From positions 196,027,809 to 196,091,808 of the forward strand of contig JAUMIR010000002.1 in assembly GCA_030847615.1 (NCBI GenBank): a DNA stretch of 64,000 bases. Direction: 5' to 3'. The stretch is from Gambelia wislizenii. Lineage: Eukaryota > Chordata > Lepidosauria > Squamata > Crotaphytidae. The notes under the pieces were generated by a model. That model was given only the letters and a program-made list of their open reading frames with translations. It had not been told where the DNA came from and searched no databases. The translations under genes and the position numbers were made by a program. Below are positions 1 through 13,200 of this stretch, in pieces; the first letter of the stretch is position 1, and each line of letters starts with the position of its first letter.

Positions 1-3000
1 TCCTCTGATTTACCTTAGTATGCTGAACCAAGAGAGCTGGGTCCTTCTGTTCAGCATTCATCTCCTTCCAAACCAGCCTAATAGAGAGAGAAAGTTAGTA
101 TGTTATCCAGGAAATTAATCAAGAAAATGCTGGTGTGAAAAGATCTCTCTCTGAGACTCCAATCTACTACTGCCAATCAGTGTAGGCCAGGAGTGGAGAA
201 CATGTGGCCCTCCAGATGTTTTTGGACTATAGTTACCACCGTCCCTGACTTTGCTAGCTAGGGCTGATGGGAGCTGGAATCCAACAACATCTGGAGAGCC
301 ACTCATTCCCCACCTTGGTGTAGACAATGCTGGGGTAGGGGGACAAATTATCTGGCCTGATATAATGTGGCTTTCTATTTTCCTAACAGTGACTTTTAAA
401 TGGTGGCCATGGACCTTCAGTCACCTGCAAGATAGTGAGAAAAAATCAGAGAGAAATAGCAGTGGTATGAATATTTCTGTCTAAACCACTCACAACGCTC
501 AATATACAGGCTACTTATAGTTTGATCTAAGAAATAGCCCTCATATAAAGACATATGGCAATTAACACCCTTCTTTTCAGGGTTAGTAATGCCTATAGTA
601 TAGGTATCTCACAGTTTCCCCCTGGAGGCAGGGGGTTGGGTGGAAGTGGGAGGACTCATCTCGTGATCCAGTTTTGACAAATAAGTCTAAGATACATTCT
701 TGAAGAATAGCCAAAGGAAGCACACAAACAATGTATGAATGTTATTTAAGAGTGTCCCTCAGTGTCAACCTAGAATTCCTAATCCTCCCCACTTGTCTAA
801 GCAACACTTACTTAAGATGTTGTCAAGTTTAAATTAAGTTATCTTGCAAAACCTTTGTCCCTCTTCTTATCTTAATGGCCCATCCACTCCTTTTAAGTAA
901 TAAAATCCATGTCTATTTTTTTCAAACTTGTAAGAACCTGAAAGAGATTTCTTGAGTGTGGTTAGGCAGAGGGCCATGAGTCTTGCTCTCTTAAGGGTTA
1001 TGCTGCCGGCTAAGTTGAATACCCAGCATGTATGTGAGCCTCCCTTTCTTTCTTAATAAAGTGCTTGGACTCCTGATCTGAGTTAGGGCTACTGTACAAT
1101 GTTTCAGCCTTTCCTCCACCCTAACTGATCAGGATTCTTTTTTAAAGCCTTAATTGGCACCAGGTGTCCCCCCCACACACACTTTATCTAGCTCCCACAT
1201 GTAGTTTCACTGTGTGTGTGTGTGTAAGCACAACTTGAATCTAAATTTGGATTTAGGAATCTAAATCCAGTTGTTTTTCTCAAAAGTCAACTCACTGAAT
1301 AAATGGGAACCTGGTAAGTCAGCATTTAATATATGTTCCATTAATTCACTGAATCTGCTCCAGTTGGGACTAACAACTGAGTTTAGGCTTAAACCAGCTT
1401 CAAAGGAAAGATTTAAGCTTCCCCTGCCTGCCAACCCAGGGGTCCCAATCCATATTGGAGGCTAAGCTTGCCAGGAGTTCCTTATTACAAGCGTAAGGAT
1501 TATTACAAGGTGTGTCCCTTTTCTGAAGGTAGGAAAGCTTTTCTTTTTATATACACTGAACAAGAAGTAAAAAATCCCATATTGGGGGAGTGGGGTGGGC
1601 CCTTCATGAAGACAGAAATGTGTGCATCATGCAATTTATGAAGGTGAACAATACATTAATTTTACAGAGAAGCATATGACTAAATTAACTGAAATCAATA
1701 TTTCCATTTGGAATTTGGGTAGAACACAAACTTGTTGATAGCTACTTCCCAATTGTCGACCCTGCACGTCACCTATGTGTTTACTTTTAAGTAAAAAAAA
1801 AGAAAGCGAGGCAATTAAGGAACAGAGTAGATGTGCTCTCCTGGTCCAGAGTTTTTCCAGTCTCCAGGTGTCTTGGAACAGTTTCTCCCCATAGAGGCGT
1901 TCAATGTGAAGTCAAAGGCTTTCATGGCCAGCATCCATAGGTTTTTCATGGTTGTTTTTTTCTGGGCTGTGAGGCCGTCTACTGCTCTTCTGCAGCTAGC
2001 AGTGCACAAGAGACAGATTACCTCTAGAGCATCATGCACTGCAATAGTTTCTTTCAGCAGGAGAATCACTGCCAAGCACAACTCCACTGTGGGCTCTATG
2101 CTTGTAATCTGTGACTGTAGGCAACAACTAGCCATAAGGGCAGTCCTGTGCAATAGTGAAATGTGCACTGGCTAAGTTTCCCCGTAGCACAAACCACCCT
2201 ATGTGAATGCCAAGGGGTGGTGCATGCAATGCAATTGGCTCCTGACAACTAAACCGGAAATACATATATTCACATGCATGACAGATAGGGAAAAAAAGTG
2301 CATAGCTTCCCTGGCTGTGTGGGTGGGAAAAATTCACAGCATAGCTCATGTGAGCATCGTAGGACCACCCCCACACACTGACACAAGATTAGCATGTAGC
2401 GGGATACTCCAAACTGGAATCAGAGAAGCTTGGTGCATATGTCATTTACAGGGCCACTACGGATTAAAGAAAACAACTGCAGCTACAAGGTAGATGTGGA
2501 GTTTTCCACCCATGTAGTCATACCTGTAGTATTACACTGCCTATCTAACTTAGTGCAAAGTTTAGTTCTACCTGCATGGAACTAGCTTAAGCTGCAGACC
2601 TCCTTGGCTCTAGCACTAACATATTAAGTGAATTCTAGATTCATAGGAAGTCTTGTCATATGAGAGCCCATCTGACTGCAGGAATCTTTTTATCATGGAT
2701 TAAATTTAAATTAGGTAAGTTTTCCAGGAAAAATGACTGGATTCCATGTACCTGAAGAAGCAGACCAAGTCTACGAAAGCTTATGTTACAATTTGTTTCT
2801 TTCCATCAGTCTCTAAGGTGCTACAAGATATCTTTGCATACTGGCCATATCTAAGGAACTCCTTCCCTCACATGCCTTGGAAAAGTAGGTTTCTTCCAAG
2901 GAAACACTGTCCATCTGTCATCATTTTTTGTCGTTGTTGTTCTTATTCAAGTATTTTAAAATTGCTGTTTAGAGGGATACCCACCCAAAGCAATATAAAG

Positions 3001-6000
3001 AAAAAAGTAGTGAGAGATGAGTTACAGTTTAAAGGTGATCACATCAGAACAGGTACCTGGAGTTGCTTTGTAAAGCTGTTCTGCTGATGTATTCTATGGT
3101 ATCTATCAAAGGCAACCTTGAAGAGGAAAGTTGTGAAGGCTCACCTACAAGCTAGAATTAAAGGAGCAAGGACTATGGGAAGAGTTCTAAAAACTCAGGG
3201 CTACCACCAAGAAGGTCCTATCTCCAGTGCACACCAAACTCACTACTGTGAATAGCAGGTGATCAAGAAAGACCCCTATGGTAGATCTTAAAACATATAC
3301 AGGACTATATGGGAGTGTGGGTGGTCTTTGACTCCCATGTTATTAGGGGTTTTAAAGGTTAACACCAGCATTTTGAATTGTCCTGGAAATACCCTGGTAG
3401 CCATTGCAACTGACACAAGAATAGAGTCATGTCTTCAGATTTTCTGGTTCCCACTATCATTCAGATACCTGTACCTTTTGGTCTGCCTTCAGAAGTTGCC
3501 CCACTTATAAAACATTGCTGTAGTCTAACTGACATGCAGCTATAGCTTGGATAACCATCAGAGCATGGGTAACCATGGCAAAGTCTGATAGTGCCAGATT
3601 GTATGCCGCTGGTGTACAAGCCAGAGCTTATAAAAAGCACTCCTAGGCACTGCTGCTATCTGTCCCCCTAGACTGCAAATCATGTAGCAAGGTCTTTCTT
3701 ATCTCAGCTCTCTAAACCCTCAGTATCAGCACAGTAACAGCAACACAGAGAACAAATTCTTTCTTTCTTTTATTAAGGTCAGTTTTGGAATACAAAAGAA
3801 GTTGAGAAAATGCTATCTATATAAATATGATTACAGTTGTCCCTCCGTATCCACAGATTTGGTATCCACAGATTTAAGTATTCACGGCTTGAAAATATTC
3901 TTTAAAAAATAATAATCCAAAAAGCAAACCTTGATTTTGCCATCTTATATAAGGGACACCATTTTGCTATGCCACTGCATATAATGGGAATTGGGAATAT
4001 TCATGGATTTTGGTATCCACGGGGGTGTCCTGGAACCAAACCCCAGCGAACATAAAAGGACAACTGTATAGCATATCTAAGTAAATCAAATCAAACTAAA
4101 TTATTTAAGATTTAGATTTCTCCAGCAAACCAAAAGAGGTTGTGAACTTGTTATAAAGTGTCAAGAGTGATTTCATCAAGCTAATTGAGGAAAAGAAAGA
4201 GGATCTCGATAGTAAAAAATCCAAATTATTGATCAGATCTCTTTGAGAATTCATGTAAAATGAAGCACAGTACATTAGACAAAATGCATGAGATATAATA
4301 TACAGATTTGTATTTTGAAGGAATGCATACAGGGGCCAGTAAGAACTCAATGTTGGAAATGAAAGGTCATAAGCTCATTATTGTCTTCTATCGAATATGA
4401 TTCCTTGCTATAATGGATAGATAATTTTGCACATACCAGTTCTTTCCCATATCCTTTCAAGAGAGTACTACACATAAAGTTATGTTGGTGAGATATTTTC
4501 CAGAGTCTCACTACATATAATTTTACTGTCATATTGAATAAGTATTTAATGCAAACAACCCCAACACTCTGTGTTCAAAACAGTGAGTGAAAGTTTTGAG
4601 GCCATGTATGAGTGTAAAGAGGCATTCTTGGCAGATGTTCCAAAACCAAGTACCAAAGTACATTGCTAAAGATGGAAGAAGGTGCCCATCTGGCTGCATC
4701 CTTTCCAGCACAGTTCAGATGTCTCCTTCCCAACTGTAATCTTAGTTATCAGGTGGAGTCTTGCAAGTGTTATATACCAAAAGCTGTGAAATTTGCATTG
4801 TATGACGGCTGATAGCATAGCAAGTGACTTTCAAATGGACTACCAGTCATCATCTTCCACACTCTGATCCAAGTCTCCTGGGTACAAATGTAAAACAGCT
4901 TCTTCTCCTTTGGAAGAGGCATTTGGAGGATGTCTTATATGGTTGACATAACCTTTATTGCTGAAGGGAAGGCTGCTTCCATTAGGGTTTCAAAAGACAT
5001 GAATGAGTAGTTTGCTGACATTTTGATAGAGGCTTGCTCATGAAAATCCCTTATTTGCACGTAGTAGTATAGAAGAAGTGTAGCAAGTTCAGTTTCCTTC
5101 AGGATATCTGCATGGGAAAGAAGGTTCTAGAAGTACTCTTACTTTTTTATTTTTCCAGAGCTTGGACAAAATTAGTTACAAATACCTAGCTAGCAGTAAT
5201 TAGTTCCTTTTTCTAAAAATGCAGGCTGTAAATATATTACTGCAGTAACTTAACTAGGGATAATGCCCCTCTCTTTGAGGTTAGTTGTACTACAAGGTGT
5301 ACTTTTAGAGATATGGGGTGCGGCCTCACTAAAGAGTGGGAGAGGACTATTCCATGGCCCAAGTGGTGGCTCTTGCTGTGCCCCAGGCTCTCTCAGGGGT
5401 GTCGAGGCAATGATGTGGTGGTCATGCAGAGAGTGTATTCTGTACCACAGATTAGGAGTTTATAGCATTTGGATTTTTTAAATAGATAATAACTGCTTTA
5501 TTTTAAAAAAGCAATTCTTCACTTTCTTCTTTTGAAATTTCAGTTATAGTGGTAAGTAAATACTTGATCGGGTGGGGGGCTTGGAACTGTAACTATAACT
5601 AATTACTTTTAAAAGCAATTCTCCAAGCTCTGATATTTTCTTTTTCAGTTGTCTGTCCTCTTCAATGTTTTCCCACTTGTGTGTGTGTGAAACAGCATTT
5701 CTTGTTTCAAAAGCCCAGGCATAATACTGCAAACTCATACCATTCACAAGCTGAACCATTCTGAAACATTAGTGACCTGGTTGCCAGAGGGAAAACTGGA
5801 GAGGACCCCTGTACTTTTAATGATTGTGTAGAAGAGGGAATTTCAGCAGGTGTTGCTTCTCATACAAACAGATAATGAGCAACACCTGCTGAAATTGCCT
5901 CTTCTACACAACCGTTAAATGTACAGGGCCCCTCTCCAGTTTTCACTCTGGCAATCCTACTTGGTGACCTAGAAGGCATGCGTACAGAGCAGAACATCAG

Positions 6001-9000
6001 TACAAAACCCCCTTAATTTGTTTTATTTAATCATTAGTGAAGAAAACTTGGGGGAAATTTTGATTTGTTATAACGTTTGTTGCGTTGATCATTATTAGTT
6101 ATAAATTATTTAAAACCATTTGTTATGAATTAGTTAAACCCATTAGTTGTAAAAGAAACCATGGGGTTACATATTATCTGTCTGTGACTGGGGGAGAGAT
6201 TAAACACACATGCTTTAAAGCAGTGGTTCTTAACCTGTGGTATGGGGACCCCTAGGGGTCTGCAATGTCCTCAGAGGAGGTCAACAAAGGCTTGAAGTCT
6301 GCTTGGCCCACCTCCTCCCTGTGACAGGAGCCAAGGCAAAGGCTGGCTGGCTTGGCCTGCACATTGCCATTCAATCTGCTTCAGCCACAAACTTGCAGGA
6401 AGAAGCAGAAGAAAAGTCTTCCCTCCCCATTATCTAAAGATGCCAGCCACAGATGCAGGCAAAACATCAGGAATAGACTCTTCTGGAACATGGCCTCACA
6501 GCTCAGAAAAAAACCCAAGAAAAACCTATCTTCCCTCCCTCTTCAGTGCCTCTGAAGGAAGGTTTAATGGATGGTTTAATTGTATTATTATTATTAATAG
6601 TAGTAGTAGTAGTAGTTGTTAGGGTTTTAATCTTGAGTTGAGTCTTGGGGGTCCAAGGCAGCAAAAGATATTTAAAAGGGATCCCTGGTAAATAAAAGGC
6701 TAAGAGACCCTGCTTTAAAGCATTAGGTGTTTAAATGTTGACATTGCTGCATCCTAAAACTGTTTCTGTAATAGTATAATTAGGAACTACTGCCATTCTA
6801 TTTTCTTCACAGAGATCATAGCTCATAGTAGAGTCTGTCTGTTGAGTCTTCTTTCCTTCCAGTTCTTCTCTTCCCCCAAGAGAAATGCTGAAGGAGGGAG
6901 ACCAGTTGCTCACCCTTTTCTAGTCTCTATGTTCCTTCTTTTCTCCTTTCCTTCACTGATAATGATGACCCTTTTCCGCCTCCACCTCCCATTGTTGTCA
7001 TCTCTGTCAAGGGTTGCTGATCAGACCAAGTCTGGCTTTCTTGCCTCTATTCCCTCATGTGCACACACCACCCAGTTACAGAGCACAAGGCTGCACTGAC
7101 CGACTTCATTAAAAACCATGTCAGGTAACGTCATTCTTTTTTCTTCATCCATTGTTTAGTGAGGTCACTCACCACAACTAACATGCAAAATACCTTAACA
7201 CTGTGGTAAAATTTTAAATAAATGTAAACCTTTTTAGTAAACACACCCACACTGATGAATCAATCTCACATCTTATATCAAATGTACAATATAGAGAAGG
7301 CTGAAAGGAGCGCCTATGCCCAGAAAAATGTAGGGATCCAAGGATGAAGATGTTGCCAAACTGTATTCCCTCCTCAGGAAGCCCCTACCCTGGTATACGG
7401 CTCCAACTTGGAAAGCCGGCCAAGATAGTATACAGGAAGTAGAGGCAGTTTGTTAAACCTGAAGTACAGCACAACGGGGTATTATTAATATTTGCCCCTC
7501 TCTTTCCATTAAAAAATGTGCTTGGAAAACCTCACAGGACCCTGCTGAAAACGAAGTGAGTCAATTTCCTCAGGTGAGCTGCTTTGTGATGGGGAAGCTA
7601 TAAGCAGCATGGATTAGTTCACATTAGGCTGAAATCCTCAGATAATGAATGGTCTGGGCTCTGCATACAATAGATGAGTGAAGTTACAATCATCACGCAG
7701 AAAAGCCTCCCCACATGATGGTCCACAGGGAACAAGCAAACTATAATAGTGGTTCACTAATGCTGCAATGTTTAAGAATCTGTGTTGTGTTTTACTCACG
7801 TGGGCTGGGCTTCCCGGAAATGGGCTGCGGCAAACTCCGTCATAGTGTAGTGGCAAGTGTCAGAAGTGTGGATAGGTGTGCTAGTGGTACTGACCTCTGA
7901 TGCCACAGAAGGTGCAGAGTTCTGAAGAGGCATGAAAACAAACTTCAGAAAAAAATTACTGCAGCCAAAGGACATGTACTACACACCTCCCCCTGCCTTT
8001 GACAGTTTCCCAGTCCCATATACTGCTGTCCCTGTCATAGGTTTACAAGTTTCCAGCAAGAAAGAAAATCCATTCTCTCTCCTCTTGTGTGATTTATTTC
8101 AGCTGTCCTCTTTCAGTGTTTCTTGAACCTCTATGGAGCCCCCTTTTTCTGTATGGATCTCTCAGATCCATGAGCCATTCTCTCTATTAAGACATACTCC
8201 CATGAAAGCTACTGAAGAATCCATCTGCATAGTCTCACGTTTGCCTCACCTCCTTACTAATGATTTTCTCCTGTGTGCCTCTCCTTAGACTCTTCCTGCC
8301 TTCTTCCTGTCGATTCATATGGAGGCTGAGGTAATCAGGAGCTGCCACGAGCTGCACCATACTGGAAGGGAAAAGGCCAGCGCGGCCACCAATGGAACCA
8401 AACTGCCAGCCTGTAGGGAAAGGGGATGAAGCGCAGGCAAGAATATTAGATGAAGGACCAAAATAAATAGATAAATAAAGAAATCTTCCCTTTCAGCACA
8501 TAGTTGCTACTTATGTTCACACCTCTAGTTACTTATGTCATGCAGCTTGATTTACTTAGGCTGTGTTCACACATGCATATGTATATATACAAGTAAAGGC
8601 TAGTTACTTAGAATCATAGAATCATAGAGTTGGAAGTGACCAAGAGGGCCATCTCGTCCAAGCCCCTGCCATGCAGGAATACTCAACCAAAGCACTCCCG
8701 ACAGATGGCCATCTAGCCTTCTGGGAGTTGGAGTCCAAAACACCTGGAGGGCCACAAGCTGGACACCACTGATTTAAACATTGTTATCATGTCATCTTCT
8801 CTTCTCCAGGCTAAACATGCCCAGCTCCCTAAGCCGCTCCTCATAGGCATGGCTTCCAGACCTCCCACCATCCTGGTTGCCCTCCTCTGGACACGTTCCA
8901 GCTTCTCAATATCCTTCTTGAATTGTGGTGCCCAGGACTGGACACAGTATTCAATGTGAAGTCTTACCAAAGCAGAATAGAGTAGCAGTATTACTTCCCT

Positions 9001-10266
9001 CGACCTAGACATTATACTCCTATGCAGCCTAGAATCACATTGGCTTTTTAAGATGCTGTATCACACTGCTGACTCTCATTCACTTTGTGGTCCACTAAGA
9101 CTCCTACATCCCTTTCACATGTACTGCTGTAAAGCCAGGTGTCACCCATCCTATATCTGTGCATTTCATTTTTACTGCCCAAGTGTAGTATCCTACATTT
9201 TTCCCTGTTGAAACTTATTTTGTTAGTTTTGGCCCAGCTTTCTAATATGTTAAGGTCATTTTGAATTCTGATCTTGTCCTCTGGGGTATTAGCTACCCCT
9301 CCTAATTTGGTGTCATCTGCAAACTTGATAAGAATGCCCTCTATTTCCTCATCCAAGTCATTGATAAAGATGCTGAATAGCATTGGGCTCTAGACAGATC
9401 CCTGTGGCACCCCACTGGTCACTTCTCTCCGGGATGAAGAGGAGCCATTGGTGACTACCCTTCGGGTTTGGTCAACCAATTACAAATCCACCTAACAGTT
9501 GCATTGTCTAGGCAACACATTACTAACTTTTTTGCAAGAATATCATGGGAGACCTTGTCAAAGGCCTTACAGAAATCAAGATATGCTACATCCACAGAAT
9601 TCCTTTCCTCTACCAAGTTTGTAACTCTATTTAAAAAAGAGAGAGAGATAAGATTAGTCTGGCATGCCATGTTTTGAGAAATTCATGTTGACTTTTTGTG
9701 ATCACAGCATTCCTTTCTAAGTGGTTACAGACTGTTTAATGATCTGCTCTAGAATCTTTCCTAGTATTGATTCTAATACAATTCCTAGTATTGACTTACT
9801 GGGTGGTAATTATTTGGGTCTTCTCCCCCCCCCCCTTTTAAAGATGGGGACAACATTTGCCCTCTTCCAGTCTGCTGGGATCTTTGCTGTTCTCCAGGAA
9901 TTCTCAAAAATTATTGACAGCGGTTCTGACATTATTTCTGCCACTTCTTTTAATACCCTTGGATGTAGTTCATCTGGCCCTGGAAACTTAAATTCATTTA
10001 TACTGGTCAGGTATTCCTGAACTACCTCTTTACCTATTCTTGCTGCATTTCCCCTAGGCGCCAGTTAGACGAAGCTTCTTGTCACGGGGAGAACTGGGAT
10101 TGCCCGATCCCGAGTTTGTCCCTTGCTGTTTACACGATTTGTCATGCTTACCTGAATATCCCGGGATCGTTGTTTACACCACAGCATGTCACGAGATATT
10201 TTGACTCTCCCGCAACAATGTATCCCATGACTTTTTTGTTTACATGTCTTTAAGATCCCAGGATAT

Positions 10267-10297
<31 letters not shown>

Positions 10298-13200
10298 TTT
10301 TTGCTGTCAATCAAGGATGCGATTACTCGTTTTTTCACAAAGTAGCTGACGTGTTTCCGGTGCTCTTTCCCACCACAGACACAGCGATTGGCTATTTCTG
10401 AGGCCCTTCAAATAAACTTCATTGGTCAGTGACTACTAACTAATCTGTAAGGTTTACTGTCCCAACATTACTTTCAGAATGGAGATGAACATTGCCGCTG
10501 CTGTTGGTATCTCTTTAATGCTGGGGAAAACCCTTTCTACATTGTACAGGTGGAGACGTCACCAGCACAGATGCAGGATGATCCATCTTGTCATTATGCT
10601 TCTTCATTTTGAACTAATATCATCCAATGACCTTGGTAGAGAGTTTATGTATTTTGAAACCATCGATACTCCAACACTATTTCAGTGTTTGCACCCATAC
10701 CCCCATTTACGGTGGTACAAGTAAGGACGGGTGGGAGAAATTCGTCATGTCTATCTGGTCCGATGAACGCTGGATCATGTACTTCAGAATGCAGCTCTTC
10801 CTTTTCATGAAAATTGCTGATATTCTCAGACCAGAGATAGCCAAAGTGGACACAAACATGAGGAAAGCTATTCCAGTTGAGAAGCACCTGGCAATAGCTA
10901 TTTGGCTTCTCGGCCACTCGATGCTCTTATGCATCTGCTTGCCAGCTTTTCAGTGTTGGGAGATCCACAGTGTGCAAGATCTTCATAGAGGTTGTGCTTG
11001 CAATGGAGAAGTTACTTCTGAAGCGAACAGTGTACCTGGGAGACCATAGGCAGGTATTTTTTTTTAAAAAACCGATTATATGCATGTGAAAATGTGAGTA
11101 CTTGCATAAATAGTATAAAAGTTACTGCCTTGTTAAAATTTTTATGGTACAACAAAATATTTTATCTTGATTCTGTTTGAGTGGGTACTTCCCCTGGAAA
11201 ACTAATTCCTGAATTTTCTCCTTTATTTTATTAATATTGATGTGTAAACTTGAATAATTGGCTACAATCTTGTAAAAAATGACCGTTTCCAATTTCTATT
11301 TTCTTGTCTTTTTCGCAGGTAATGGATGGGTTTGCTGCCCTTGGATACCCACAAGTGATAGCCTGCCTGGATGGATGTCATGTCAACATTATTCCACCTG
11401 TGCACCAAGGAAATGAATATATTAACAGGAAAAATAGCAATAGTGTGCTTCTACAAGGGACCTGTGATCACAGAGGCATTTTTATTGATGCAGAGATTGG
11501 ATGGAGTGGCAAGAATCATAGTGCTAGAATGCTAAGAAACTCTGCATTTTTTGAAACAATGGAGGCAGGAATTTTTGTTCCAGGGAACCCAACTATTACT
11601 ATAATGGGACAGCAAATAGTTCCTCTAACTCTTGTAGATGGAGCATACCCAATAAGGAAATGGTTGCTTACACCATATAGGGGTACCACTAATAATAAAC
11701 AGAGACTGTATAACAGATAGATACCATAATAAGGTGCGGAGTATGATTGAGAGGTGCTTTGGGCATCTCAAAGGACACTGGAGAGCATTAAGATATAGCA
11801 TTGAAGTTGCAGAGGAAAATGTATATTCTAAGTGCATGTGTAATTCTCCATAACATTTGTGAAACCAAAGGCAAGATTCTTGGGGATCCAAACAGGAGGG
11901 TTCAGAGGCTTGTGCTTGACACTCTAGGTGCTCCTTTGATAAATAATGATGCTCGTAAAAAAAGCAGAGGGGAGGCTGTACGTGACACCTTAAAGGAGTA
12001 TTTCTGGCAGCTGCATCATCAGAACTGAGACAAATTGTGCATGTAACTATGTTTTAAAGAAAGTATTACTTGTACAGGAAAAAAAACCTATCCAATAAAG
12101 TGCATGGGAAACAAACATGCTAGCTCTTGTGAATAACTCAATAAACACTGTAAAGTTGCAGGGCATCAAAGTTAAGATCTTATTCCTGAGCCAGTATAAG
12201 TAATCGCATTACACTCTTCTATTCCTTCTGCAAAGTCAAAATGATACTTTAAACAATGACCCCATTGTGATACTTTGTTTCAATACTGGTGGTTTGGGGA
12301 AACTTGTGCCTTTGCAAGGGACTATCCATTTTTTAAAAGGTTCCAGGCACAGGCAAAACTCCTAAATGGGGGTACCTCCACTAATTAGCCAGTTGTTTAC
12401 CCCAAATGGACTTTACATTTCAAAATGATAAATTATAATAATTCCATAGGCTTGTTTCTAAATATAATGGTCTTTCCAAAACCATATAAACTTGCGTTTT
12501 CGCATTCCACCACATGATGTTACAATGGCCAAGGGGGATAGAGGACGTGTTTGGGCAGGTCAGTGCATCACCTACTGGGGCACCAGGGAGACCAACCTGC
12601 TGCTGGAAACCCTGTCCCAGCAGGCCGGGGCGCCAGACTGCCTGATGCGTTCCTCTAACTGGAGGAACTGCAACTACTTCATTGAAGCGGCACGGTTCCT
12701 CCAGGTGCAGGGCTTCCAGATAACGGGTCTCGAGTGCCACTCCAAATTCAAAAACCTCAAGGGGAGGTTTTTGCGGCACTGGAGGCCAATAATGGGACCC
12801 CCCACTGAAGGCGGCTGCCTTTTTATGCCATTCTGCACAACCTATGGGTCCATGCAGGGCAGCCAAGCTGGAAAGACAGGCCGCCGAGAGGTAAGTGGAT
12901 GTTTTTTGGAGGGTGGAGTATGGGAAGGGGGGTGGATATATTTTTCAATACTTATTATTTTTTGTTTTGATTCCTTAGCAGTCCGGATCCAGAGGAGGGC
13001 TGCCGGACAGCCGGTGGTGGAGTCCTTCTCAGATGAGGATGGGGGAAATGAGCCTGGCCCTGCCCCAGCTACACCACCACGTGGTAAGAAATTTTTAATA
13101 CTTATTCCCCCCATTAAATGGTGCTGTATACATTCATACCGTTATTACCTCATTTTTATTTTTCCTTTGAATAATCAGAAGCAGACAATGCACATGAGGC

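Noticed and set aside
700..1095. Possible retroviral LTR (AATAAA sites and a pyrimidine-rich end)
   Set aside because: No terminal TG/CA pair, duplicated LTR, primer-binding site or internal coding sequence could be found.
1815..2175. Overlapping open frames of 114 and 117 codons on both strands
   Set aside because: They run through a PLE fragment, have no domain and no splice context; chance frames.
7330..7470. Plus-strand frame [14 protein letters not shown]
   Set aside because: No start context, splice sites or recognised homologue.
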